Positions 1 to 5,165 of a stretch of 5,498 nt of DNA are shown here, one piece after another. The stretch's first letter is position 1, and each line of letters starts with the position of its first letter. The notes below the pieces were generated by a model. It was not told where the DNA came from. It saw nothing but the letters and a program-made list of their open reading frames with translations, and searched no databases. The DNA comes from an uncultured Pseudorhodobacter sp. (GTDB taxonomy: Bacteria > Pseudomonadota > Alphaproteobacteria > Rhodobacterales > Rhodobacteraceae). The DNA lies in NCBI GenBank assembly GCA_945957495.1, contig CAMFLG010000245.1, positions 1-5,498 of the forward strand. The letters run 5' to 3'. Made by a program: the position numbers and the translations under genes.

Positions 1-1138
1 CGCCTATCCGGTCGATCTGTTCGACCGCAACATCACCGACGGGCGGGCGATGATCTGTTCGTTCCTGACCCTTGCCATCGGCAACAATCAGGGCATGGGC
101 GATGTGGAATATGCCAAGATGCATGATTTCTGGGTGCCGCCCCAGTTCCTGAAACTGTTCGACGGCCCCTCCACCACCATCGCCGATCTGTGGCGGGTGC
201 TGGGCCGTCCGCACAAGGATGGCGGTTTCATCGTCGGCACCATCATCAAACCGAAACTGGGTCTGCGCCCGCAGCCCTTTGCCGATGCCTGCTATGATTT
301 CTGGCTGGGCGGCGATTTCATCAAGAATGACGAACCGCAAGGCAATCAAATCTTCTCGCCGATGCGCGAAACCATCCGCCTTGTCGCTGACGCAATGAAG
401 CGCGCGCAGGACAAGACCGGGCAAGCCAAGCTGTTTTCGGCCAACATCACCGCCGATGACCATTATGAAATGCTGGCGCGCGGCGAATTCATTCTGGAAA
501 CCTTTGGCGAGAATGCCGATCATGTCGCCTTTCTGGTGGATGGCTATGTCACCGGCCCCGCCGCCATCACCACCGCGCGGCGCAACTTTCCGCGCCAGTA
601 CCTGCACTACCACCGCGCGGGCCATGGCGCCGTCACCTCGCCACAGTCGATGCGCGGCTACACCGCCTTTGTGCTGTCGAAAATGGCGCGGATGCAGGGC
701 GCGTCGGGCATCCACACCGGCACCATGAGCTTTGGCAAGATGGAGGGTGAGGCGGCAGATCGCCTGATGGCCTATATGATCACCGATGATTCTGCCGATG
801 GTCCCTATTTCCATCAGGAATGGGCTGGCATGCCACCAACCACGCCGATCATCTCGGGCGGGATGAACGCGCTGCGCATGCCGGGCTTTTTCGCCAACCT
901 CGGCCATTCCAACCTGATCCTGACCGCAGGCGGCGGCGCGTTCGGCCATATCGACGGGGCGGCGGCGGGGGCAACCTCATTGCGTCAGGCCGAACAATGC
1001 TGGAAAGAGGGCGCAGACCCGCTGGAGTTTGCCAAGACCCACAAGGAATTCGCCCGCGCCTTCGAAAGCTTTCCCGGCGACGCCGACAAGCTTTACCCGA
1101 ACTGGCGGCAAGCGCTGCGGATCAATTCCGCCGCGTGA
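1..1138 (+). CDS. cbbM: Form II RuBisCO large subunit (ribulose-bisphosphate carboxylase), 5'-truncated by window edge
   Basis: Carboxylates (and oxygenates) ribulose-1,5-bisphosphate, the CO2-fixing step of the Calvin cycle; form II enzymes are large-subunit-only oligomers in the cytosol. The reading frame is open from base 2, so the gene begins outside the window. By alignment from memory with the Rhodospirillum rubrum enzyme, about 83 N-terminal residues are missing. Counting from the in-frame Met at 50 as residue 1, I see TIIKPKLG (K67, matching R. rubrum K166), GGDFIKNDEPQGNQ (K92, matching carbamylated K191, followed by the Asp-Glu metal ligands), HYHRAGHGA (H188, matching H287) and the loop-6 GKMEGE (K230, matching K329). 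These spacings agree exactly with R. rubrum numbering, so the active site is intact. The C-terminus ends soon after the AFESFPGDAD motif, as expected for form II; the stop is TGA at 1136-1138. The Met at 50 is internal, not the start. It is the first gene seen of a cbb operon continuing into rpe, gph/cbbZ and cbbY. Confidence 0.97.
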   Translation, partial: AYPVDLFDRNITDGRAMICSFLTLAIGNNQGMGDVEYAKMHDFWVPPQFLKLFDGPSTTIADLWRVLGRPHKDGGFIVGTIIKPKLGLRPQPFADACYDFWLGGDFIKNDEPQGNQIFSPMRETIRLVADAMKRAQDKTGQAKLFSANITADDHYEMLARGEFILETFGENADHVAFLVDGYVTGPAAITTARRNFPRQYLHYHRAGHGAVTSPQSMRGYTAFVLSKMARMQGASGIHTGTMSFGKMEGEAADRLMAYMITDDSADGPYFHQEWAGMPPTTPIISGGMNALRMPGFFANLGHSNLILTAGGGAFGHIDGAAAGATSLRQAEQCWKEGADPLEFAKTHKEFARAFESFPGDADKLYPNWRQALRINSAA

Positions 1139-1144
1139 CCCATC

Positions 1145-1171
1145 GCGGGGCGCGCACCAAACGCGCCCTGC
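1145..1171 (+). terminator. Strong cbbM-rpe intercistronic hairpin (attenuator or mRNA stabiliser)
   Basis: A perfect 7-bp stem, GGGCGCG (1148-1154) with CGCGCCC (1162-1168), encloses a 7-nt loop (CACCAAA). It extends outward through a G-U pair and two G-C pairs to a 10-bp stem. It starts 6 nt after the cbbM stop and ends 9 nt before the Shine-Dalgarno of rpe. There is no run of T after it, so it is not a textbook intrinsic terminator. A 3'-end stabiliser or leaky terminator that keeps RuBisCO mRNA more abundant than the downstream genes is the likely role; that role is inferred. Confidence 0.6.
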
Positions 1172-1180
1172 CCCGACCCA

Positions 1181-1185
1181 AGGAG
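1181..1185 (+). promoter_or_regulatory. Ribosome binding site of rpe; decides the start codon
   Basis: AGGAG lies 1 nt before an ATG at 1187 but 7 nt before a second in-frame ATG at 1193. Only the second has workable Shine-Dalgarno spacing, so translation is placed at 1193, giving the N-terminus MAFDRSIKIAPSILSAD typical of the family. Confidence 0.8.
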
Positions 1186-1192
1186 TATGCCC

Positions 1193-1879
1193 ATGGCCTT
1201 TGACCGTTCCATCAAGATCGCCCCGTCGATCCTGTCCGCCGATTTCGCCAATTTCGGCGCCGAATGCCGCGCGATCGAGGCGGAAGGCGCGGATTGGGTG
1301 CATGTCGATGTGATGGACGGGCATTTCGTGCCCAACATCACCTTTGGCCCGGCCACCTGTGCCGCCATCCGCCCGCATATCAAGGGCGTCATGGACGTGC
1401 ATCTGATGATCGCGCCAGTCGATCCCTATATTGACGCCTTCGCCAAGGCCGGGGCCGATATCATCACCGCCCATGTCGAGGCTGGTCCGCACATTCACCG
1501 CACGCTGCAGGCCATTCGGGGTGCGGGTGCCAAGGCGGGCGTGGCGCTGAACCCCGGCACCCCGGCCAGCGCGGTGGCGGATTTGATGGATATGGTTGAT
1601 CTGATCTGCGTGATGACGGTGAATCCCGGCTTCGGGGGGCAGAAGTTCCTGGATATGACGGCCAAGGTTCGCGCCCTGCGCGCCCTGATCGGCAACCGCC
1701 CGGTGCATATTGAAATCGACGGCGGCGTTGACCCCAGCACCGCGCCGCTGGTGGCTGCAGCCGGGGCCGATGTGCTGGTGGCAGGCTCTGCGGTGTTCCG
1801 GGGTGGGTCGGTCAGCAACCCCGCCCCTTATGGCGACAATATCCGCGCCATCCGCGCCGCCGCCAACGCGGTGTTGTAA
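1193..1879 (+). CDS. rpe: Ribulose-phosphate 3-epimerase (CbbE)
   Basis: Interconverts D-ribulose 5-phosphate and D-xylulose 5-phosphate in the cytosol. In the Calvin cycle it feeds xylulose 5-phosphate back toward the RuBisCO substrate, and it also serves the pentose phosphate pathway. The product is 228 residues, a normal full-length TIM barrel. Visible signatures: IAPSILSADF (9-18); VHVDVMDGHFVPN (36-48) with metal ligands H37 and D39; DVHLM (68-72) with ligand H70; NPGFGGQ (144-150); EIDGGV (174-179) with ligand and acid/base D177; and the phosphate-binding AGSAVF (197-202). The start at 1193 is chosen over 1187 from Shine-Dalgarno spacing. It sits 54 nt behind cbbM, beyond a hairpin, and 3 nt ahead of the phosphoglycolate phosphatase gene. 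In cbb operons this gene is also called cbbE. The assignment is secure. Confidence 0.96.
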   Translation: MAFDRSIKIAPSILSADFANFGAECRAIEAEGADWVHVDVMDGHFVPNITFGPATCAAIRPHIKGVMDVHLMIAPVDPYIDAFAKAGADIITAHVEAGPHIHRTLQAIRGAGAKAGVALNPGTPASAVADLMDMVDLICVMTVNPGFGGQKFLDMTAKVRALRALIGNRPVHIEIDGGVDPSTAPLVAAAGADVLVAGSAVFRGGSVSNPAPYGDNIRAIRAAANAVL

Positions 1880-1882
1880 TTC

Positions 1883-2521
1883 ATGGCCCGCATCGTCTTT
1901 GACCTTGATGGCACCTTGGTGGACAGCGCACCGGATTTGCAATCCGTGGCCAACGATCTGCTGGCGGCGCGCAACACGGCCCCGATCACACTGGATCAGG
2001 CGCGGGCCTTCATGGGCATGGGGATCAAGGTGTTCGTGGCCCGTCTTTGCGCCGCGCGCAACCTGCCCGAAACCGAACAGGCCCCGCTGCTGGCCGATTT
2101 CATGGCGCGCTATGAACAGGCCGTCACCCTGACATTGGTTTACCCGCATGTCGCCGAAACGCTGGCCGCGTTGCAGGCGGCGGGCCATCGCTTGGGGCTT
2201 TGCACCAACAAACCGATGCAGCCTGCGCTGGCGCTGCTGCGCCACCTGAACTTTGCGCAATACTTCACCAAGGTCATCGCCGGTGACAGCCTGCCCAGCC
2301 ATAAACCCGATCCCGCCCCGCTGCTGGCGGCGTTTGACATGGGCGGCACCGGCCCCGACATCTATGTCGGCGACAGCGAGGTTGATGCCGAAACCGCCCG
2401 GCGTGCAGGCGTGCCGTTGTTGCTTTTCACCGAAGGCTACCGCAATACGCCCCTGGCCGATCTGCCCCACCTTGCCGCATTCTCCGATTTCCGCCAGCTT
2501 GCCGGGCTGATCCCGGCATGA
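1883..2521 (+). CDS. gph: Phosphoglycolate phosphatase (CbbZ), HAD superfamily
   Basis: Hydrolyses 2-phosphoglycolate, the toxic product of RuBisCO oxygenation, to glycolate and phosphate; this is the first step of photorespiratory salvage. The 212-residue product carries all HAD motifs: FDLDGTLVDS (6-15) with nucleophile D7 and acid/base D9; motif II LCTNKP (106-111, T108); motif III Lys K141 in SHKPDP; and motif IV YVGDSEVDAETARRAG (161-176) with D164 and D168 for Mg2+. The GDSEVDAETARRAG block and the TNKP motif are typical of Gph/CbbZ rather than of other HAD phosphatases. The helical cap lies at about residues 15-85. The ATG follows the rpe TAA by 3 nt and no good Shine-Dalgarno is visible, so translational coupling to rpe is likely. 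The TGA stop overlaps the cbbY ATG by 4 nt. In cbb operons the name cbbZ is used. Confidence 0.93.
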   Translation: MARIVFDLDGTLVDSAPDLQSVANDLLAARNTAPITLDQARAFMGMGIKVFVARLCAARNLPETEQAPLLADFMARYEQAVTLTLVYPHVAETLAALQAAGHRLGLCTNKPMQPALALLRHLNFAQYFTKVIAGDSLPSHKPDPAPLLAAFDMGGTGPDIYVGDSEVDAETARRAGVPLLLFTEGYRNTPLADLPHLAAFSDFRQLAGLIPA

Positions 2522-3207
2522 CCCTGCGCGCACTGATCCTGGATGTGGACGGCACCCTTGCCGAAACCGAAGAAGCGCATCGCCGCGCCTTCAACGACAG
2601 CTTTGCCGAGGCAGGGCTTGACTGGCATTGGACCGTTTCAGACTACACCCAACTGCTGAAAACCACTGGCGGCAAGGAACGCATGGCCGCGCACCGGGCT
2701 GCCGTGGGGCATGGCCCCAGCGATGCCGAAATCGCCGCCCTGCACCGCCGCAAGACCGCCCGCTATGGCGAGATTCTGGCCCAGGGCGGCGTGGCCCTGC
2801 GCCCCGGCGTGGCCGATCTGATCCGCACCGCCCGCGCCCGTGGCCTTACGCTGGCCATCGCCACCACCACCAACCGCCCCAATGTCGATGCGCTGGCCAT
2901 GGCCTGCTGGAACCAGCCTGCCGCGCAGGTGTTCGATGTGATCGCGGCGGGGGATGAGGTGGCCGCCAAGAAACCGGCACCCGATGTGTTTCTGCTCGCC
3001 CTGCAAGGGCTTGCGATCCCGCCCGATCAGGCGCTGGCCTTTGAGGACAGCCGCAATGGCCTGCACTCCGCCCGCGCCGCAGGCTTGCGCGTGGTGGTCA
3101 CGCCATCGCTTTACACCCAGTCCGAGGATTTTTCCGGCGCCGATCTGATCGTGCCCGATCTGACCGATGCCAGCTTTGCCGCGCGCTTTGCACAGTGGCT
3201 GGCCTGA
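2518..3207 (+). CDS. cbbY: CbbY, xylulose-1,5-bisphosphate phosphatase (HAD superfamily)
   Basis: CbbY proteins dephosphorylate xylulose-1,5-bisphosphate, a RuBisCO misfire product that inhibits the enzyme, to xylulose 5-phosphate; this is known for the Rhodobacter sphaeroides and plant homologues. The product is 229 residues, the usual length. Motifs: ILDVDGTLAETEEAHR (7-22) with nucleophile D9 and acid/base D11; the cap motif TTGGKERM (49-56) diagnostic of CbbY; ATTTNRPNV (115-123) as motif II; KKPAPDVF (151-158) as motif III; and AFEDSRNG (174-181) with Mg2+ ligands E176 and D177. It is translationally coupled to gph/cbbZ through an ATGA overlap and has no clear Shine-Dalgarno of its own. 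It is the last gene of this cbb operon in the window: its TGA lies 9 nt from the stop of the convergent acyltransferase gene and forms one end of a palindrome. Confidence 0.94.
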   Translation: MTLRALILDVDGTLAETEEAHRRAFNDSFAEAGLDWHWTVSDYTQLLKTTGGKERMAAHRAAVGHGPSDAEIAALHRRKTARYGEILAQGGVALRPGVADLIRTARARGLTLAIATTTNRPNVDALAMACWNQPAAQVFDVIAAGDEVAAKKPAPDVFLLALQGLAIPPDQALAFEDSRNGLHSARAAGLRVVVTPSLYTQSEDFSGADLIVPDLTDASFAARFAQWLA

Positions 3208-3230
3208 CGCCCGGCGTCAGCCTTCCAGCC
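3197..3230. terminator. Probable bidirectional terminator between convergent cbbY and the acyltransferase gene
   Basis: TGACGCC (3205-3211), one central C, then GGCGTCA (3213-3219) form a perfect inverted repeat whose outer ends are the two stop codons: TGA of cbbY and, on the other strand, TGA of the acyltransferase gene. A further C-G pair (3204/3220) and an outer 6-bp arm, GGCTGG (3197-3202) with CCAGCC (3225-3230), allow a longer stem with an internal bulge. Neither side shows a T run. The sequence shows the symmetry; termination is inferred from the convergent layout. Confidence 0.55.
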
Positions 3231-3927
3231 GGTACTGCCGCAAATTGCGGTCGAAATCCACGATCCGCCGCCCTGCGGCGAAAGCCGCCTGCAGCTCTTG
3301 CCGCAGGGTCAGGCGCAGCGCCTCGGCCTGATCCGGGGCGTCGCGGGTCAGCGCCTCGATATCCTCGGGCAGGGTCAGGGGCAAAAACGCGCCGGGGGAC
3401 TGCGGGCGCGCCCGTCCTTCTGCCAGCGCCGCAACCCGGTCCGACCCCAGTTCCCAATCCACCAGCAGGCGGTCAGAGCCCAAACCGCTGTTGATCCCCG
3501 CCATTTCGCCATAATAATCCGGCAGATAGGTGGCAGCCGTCGCCCCCAGCCGGTGCAGGTTCAGCGTGGCGTTCACGCAGCGGAAGGGATCAAAGGTCCA
3601 ACGCACATGGGTGATGCCCCGTTCCAGCCCCCAGCGCCGCTGATAGAGTTTCAGCCGAACCCCCAGCTGCAGCCCCCGCGCCTCTGGCAGCACGGCCAGC
3701 CGGTGCGAATGCTGCACCTGCGGATCGCGGGTGGGAAAGCCAAAGACATAGCCCAAGAGCCTGCCTTCGGCAAAGGCGCCGCCGATCAGCCCGCCTTCGG
3801 CCTGTATCACCATCATCAGATCGGCCGGGTCGGGCTGATCGCCCTCGCCCCAGACGGCCCGCTGCAGGTCTTCGGCGGCGCGGAATTCTGCCATGCCGGA
3901 AAGGTCGCGGAAGGTAAGATCGGTCAT
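3217..3927 (-). CDS. COG3375-type GNAT acyltransferase, probable amino acid N-acyl(succinyl)transferase
   Basis: A 236-residue GNAT-fold protein that should move an acyl group from acyl-CoA to an amine. The acyl-CoA site is at about residues 73-93 (HSHRLAVLPEARGLQLGVRLK). The block at 108-139 (VRWTFDPFRCVNATLNLHRLG, then YLPDYYG) is the hallmark of the COG3375 family as I remember it. About 80 C-terminal residues beyond the core end in a charged tail. In some bacteria this family is encoded beside N-succinylamino acid racemases and acts as a D-amino acid N-succinyltransferase. Here it follows such a racemase gene with a 4-nt ATGA overlap and a weak AGGA Shine-Dalgarno (tcct at 3937-3940 on the + strand, 9-nt spacing), so a shared pathway is likely. 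One oddity is that the usual second Gly of the CoA loop (R-G-x-G-x-G) reads Gln (Q87). The family is well supported; the succinyl-CoA and D-amino acid specificity is inferred from context. Confidence 0.8.
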   Translation of the reverse strand: MTDLTFRDLSGMAEFRAAEDLQRAVWGEGDQPDPADLMMVIQAEGGLIGGAFAEGRLLGYVFGFPTRDPQVQHSHRLAVLPEARGLQLGVRLKLYQRRWGLERGITHVRWTFDPFRCVNATLNLHRLGATAATYLPDYYGEMAGINSGLGSDRLLVDWELGSDRVAALAEGRARPQSPGAFLPLTLPEDIEALTRDAPDQAEALRLTLRQELQAAFAAGRRIVDFDRNLRQYRLEG

Positions 3928-5057
3928 ACGGCAAAGTCCTGTAGCGAAAGCGTCGCCGTTTTCAGATAGTCCAGATCCAGCGTCACGCCAATGCCCGGCC
4001 CCGGCGGCACCGGCATCCGCCCCGCCTCGGTTTCCAGCTTTTGCGCGATGATGTCGCGGGTGAAATAGCGGCTGGCGGAAGAGGTGTCGCCGGGTTTGGT
4101 AAAGCCCGGCAGGGTGGACAAATGGATGTTATGTGCCCGACCGATGCCAGATTCCAGCATACCGCCACACCAGACCGGCACCTGAAACGACTGGCTCAGA
4201 TCGTGGATCTGCCGCGCGGCGCTGTGGCCACCCACCCGGCCCACCTTGATGTTGATCACCCGCGCGGCATCGGTTTGCAGCGCCTTGCGGGCATGATCGA
4301 CGGTGCGGATACATTCATCCAGACACAGCGGCGTGCGGATGCGCTGTTGCAGGGTGGCGTGGTCGTGAATGTCATCCCAGGCCAGCGGCTGTTCGATGTA
4401 ATCCAGCGCGAAATCATCCATCCGCTGCAACAGCGCCGTATCGGCCAACGTATAGCAGCAGTTGGCGTCCACCGTCAGATGCGCGTCGGGGAAATCATGG
4501 CGCACGGCCCGCAAGAGCGCGATGTCATGTCCCGGCTTCACCTTCAGCTTGATCCGCTTGTAGCCTTGCTGCAGATGGGCTGCGACCCGGTCCAGCGTGC
4601 CCGCAATCGGCCCGATGCCCAGCGACACACCCACATCAATCGCGTCGCCCTCACCGCCCAGAACAGTCTGCAGCGGCAGGTTCAGGGACTTTGCCCACAG
4701 ATCCCAGAAGGCCATCTCGACTGTCGCGCGCGCCATGAAATTCGCCCGCCATGGGGCGAACTGGCGGGCCAGCGCCTCGGGATGGGCAAAGGTTTTGCCC
4801 AGCACCTGCGGCAACAGCACCTTTGCCAGCAGGTCCATCGCCCCCGCCACGGTTTCCTCAAGATAATCCGGCAGCGGGTCCATCACGCCCTCGGCATAGC
4901 CCTCCAGCCCCCCTGCGCGCAGGGTCAGCAACGGAAACACCTTTTCCGTCATCGTGCCGGTGGCAATGGTAAAGGGCGTGACCAGCGGCAGGCGCACCAG
5001 CCGCAGGGTGGCGCCGTCAATGCGCAACGGCGCGCGGGTCTGTGCGGTTTGTACCAT
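3924..5057 (-). CDS. Enolase-superfamily N-succinyl/N-acylamino acid racemase (o-succinylbenzoate synthase-like, MenC family)
   Basis: A 377-residue muconate-lactonizing-type enolase-superfamily enzyme. The N-terminal capping domain (about 10-130) includes the specificity loop around TPFTIATGT (27-35). The barrel carries the second Lys of the KLK motif, K172 (YKRIKLKVKPG), metal ligands D197 (VDANC), E222 (YIEQPL) and D247 (CLDECI), and the opposite base K271 (NIKVGRVGG). Spacings of 25, 25, 25 and 24 residues match the K163/D189/E214/D239/K263 set of Amycolatopsis N-acylamino acid racemase. WCGGMLESGIGRA (296-308) and LPGFTKPGDTSSASR (316-330) are also typical. Such enzymes may make o-succinylbenzoate for menaquinone or racemise N-acyl amino acids. 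With a GNAT acyltransferase as partner, no other men genes in view, and ubiquinone usual in alphaproteobacteria, the racemase role is favoured. A dipeptide epimerase is less likely. The start is supported by AGAGGAA with 6-nt spacing from its GAGG core. Confidence 0.85.
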   Translation of the reverse strand: MVQTAQTRAPLRIDGATLRLVRLPLVTPFTIATGTMTEKVFPLLTLRAGGLEGYAEGVMDPLPDYLEETVAGAMDLLAKVLLPQVLGKTFAHPEALARQFAPWRANFMARATVEMAFWDLWAKSLNLPLQTVLGGEGDAIDVGVSLGIGPIAGTLDRVAAHLQQGYKRIKLKVKPGHDIALLRAVRHDFPDAHLTVDANCCYTLADTALLQRMDDFALDYIEQPLAWDDIHDHATLQQRIRTPLCLDECIRTVDHARKALQTDAARVINIKVGRVGGHSAARQIHDLSQSFQVPVWCGGMLESGIGRAHNIHLSTLPGFTKPGDTSSASRYFTRDIIAQKLETEAGRMPVPPGPGIGVTLDLDYLKTATLSLQDFAV

Positions 5058-5061
5058 GGGG

Positions 5062-5068
5062 TTCCTCT
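5062..5068 (-). promoter_or_regulatory. Ribosome binding site of the racemase gene
   Basis: On the minus strand AGAGGAA precedes the ATG (5057-5055). The GAGG core is 6 nt from the start codon, a good Shine-Dalgarno that fixes the racemase start. Confidence 0.75.
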
Positions 5069-5074
5069 GGTCAG

Positions 5075-5087
5075 GCCCGCGGCGGGC
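5075..5087 (-). repeat. GC-rich 13-nt palindrome in the racemase mRNA leader
   Basis: GCCCGC, a central G, then GCGGGC: a perfect inverted repeat lying between the predicted transcription start (about 5104) and the Shine-Dalgarno of the racemase gene. In RNA it could form a 5-bp stem with a 3-nt loop. It may be a leader hairpin or a protein-binding dyad; in GC-rich DNA a short palindrome can also arise by chance. Confidence 0.35.
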
Positions 5088-5094
5088 GGAGAGA

Positions 5095-5132
5095 TTTCAG
5101 TTTACTTGCAATATTGACCGAATGAAAGTTTC
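5095..5132. promoter_or_regulatory. Candidate operator sites for the divergent RpiR-family regulator
   Basis: GAAA-G-TTTC (5124-5132) is a perfect 9-nt palindrome placed between the -35 and -10 of the racemase promoter. A further TTTCA (5095-5099) is inverted relative to TGAAA (5123-5127), and the 8-nt palindrome CAATATTG (5109-5116) lies near the middle of that pair. The symmetry is directly visible. Binding by the adjacent regulator is inferred from the divergent arrangement common for autoregulated transcription factors. Confidence 0.4.
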
Positions 5133-5139
5133 CTGACAA
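5111..5139 (-). promoter_or_regulatory. Predicted sigma-70-type promoter of the racemase-acyltransferase operon
   Basis: Reading the minus strand, TTGTCA (+ strand 5134-5139) matches the -35 consensus at 5 of 6 bases. Exactly 17 nt later comes CAATAT (+ strand 5111-5116) as -10, which matches only 3 of 6 but keeps the second A and final T. Transcription would start near 5104, giving a leader of about 47 nt. It lies in the AT-richest stretch of the divergent spacer. A possible -35 for the regulator, TTGACC (5114-5119, + strand), overlaps this -10, but I see no good -10 to match it. Confidence 0.5.
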
Positions 5140-5150
5140 GCTTCCGTTGC

Positions 5151-5158
5151 AAAGGGGG
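5151..5158 (+). promoter_or_regulatory. Ribosome binding site supporting a TTG start for the regulator
   Basis: AAAGGGGG ends 7 nt before TTG at 5166. No in-frame ATG occurs until 5235, which has no comparable purine-rich sequence at the right distance, so TTG is the preferred start. Confidence 0.6.
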
Positions 5159-5165
5159 CATCGCC

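Noticed and set aside
50..52. ATG at 50 as the start of cbbM
   Set aside because: The frame is open upstream and encodes conserved RuBisCO sequence (AYPVDLFDRNITDGRA) before this Met, so it is internal.
1187..1192. ATG at 1187 as start of rpe
   Set aside because: The AGGAG is only 1 nt away, too close for initiation. The ATG at 1193 has 7-nt spacing and gives the standard N-terminus.
977..2533. A long (518-codon) open frame on the minus strand, antisense to the cbbM end, rpe and gph
   Set aside because: It lies opposite three clearly identified genes. Its translation is His/Gly/Arg/Gln-rich with no recognisable domain, as expected from the antisense frame of GC-rich codons.
3764..3800. Short direct repeat of CCTTCGGC within the acyltransferase gene
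   Set aside because: It is an 8-nt repeat in GC-rich coding sequence, explained by codon use for ordinary residues; no further copies or structure.
3298..3969. A 223-codon plus-strand open frame opposite the acyltransferase gene
   Set aside because: It is antisense to a recognisable COG3375 protein, lacks a plausible Shine-Dalgarno or domain, and lies beyond the probable terminator.
4041..5117. A 358-codon plus-strand open frame opposite the racemase gene
   Set aside because: It is antisense to a gene with full catalytic motifs. Its composition is Gln/Arg/His-rich without domain features, and it runs into the promoter spacer.
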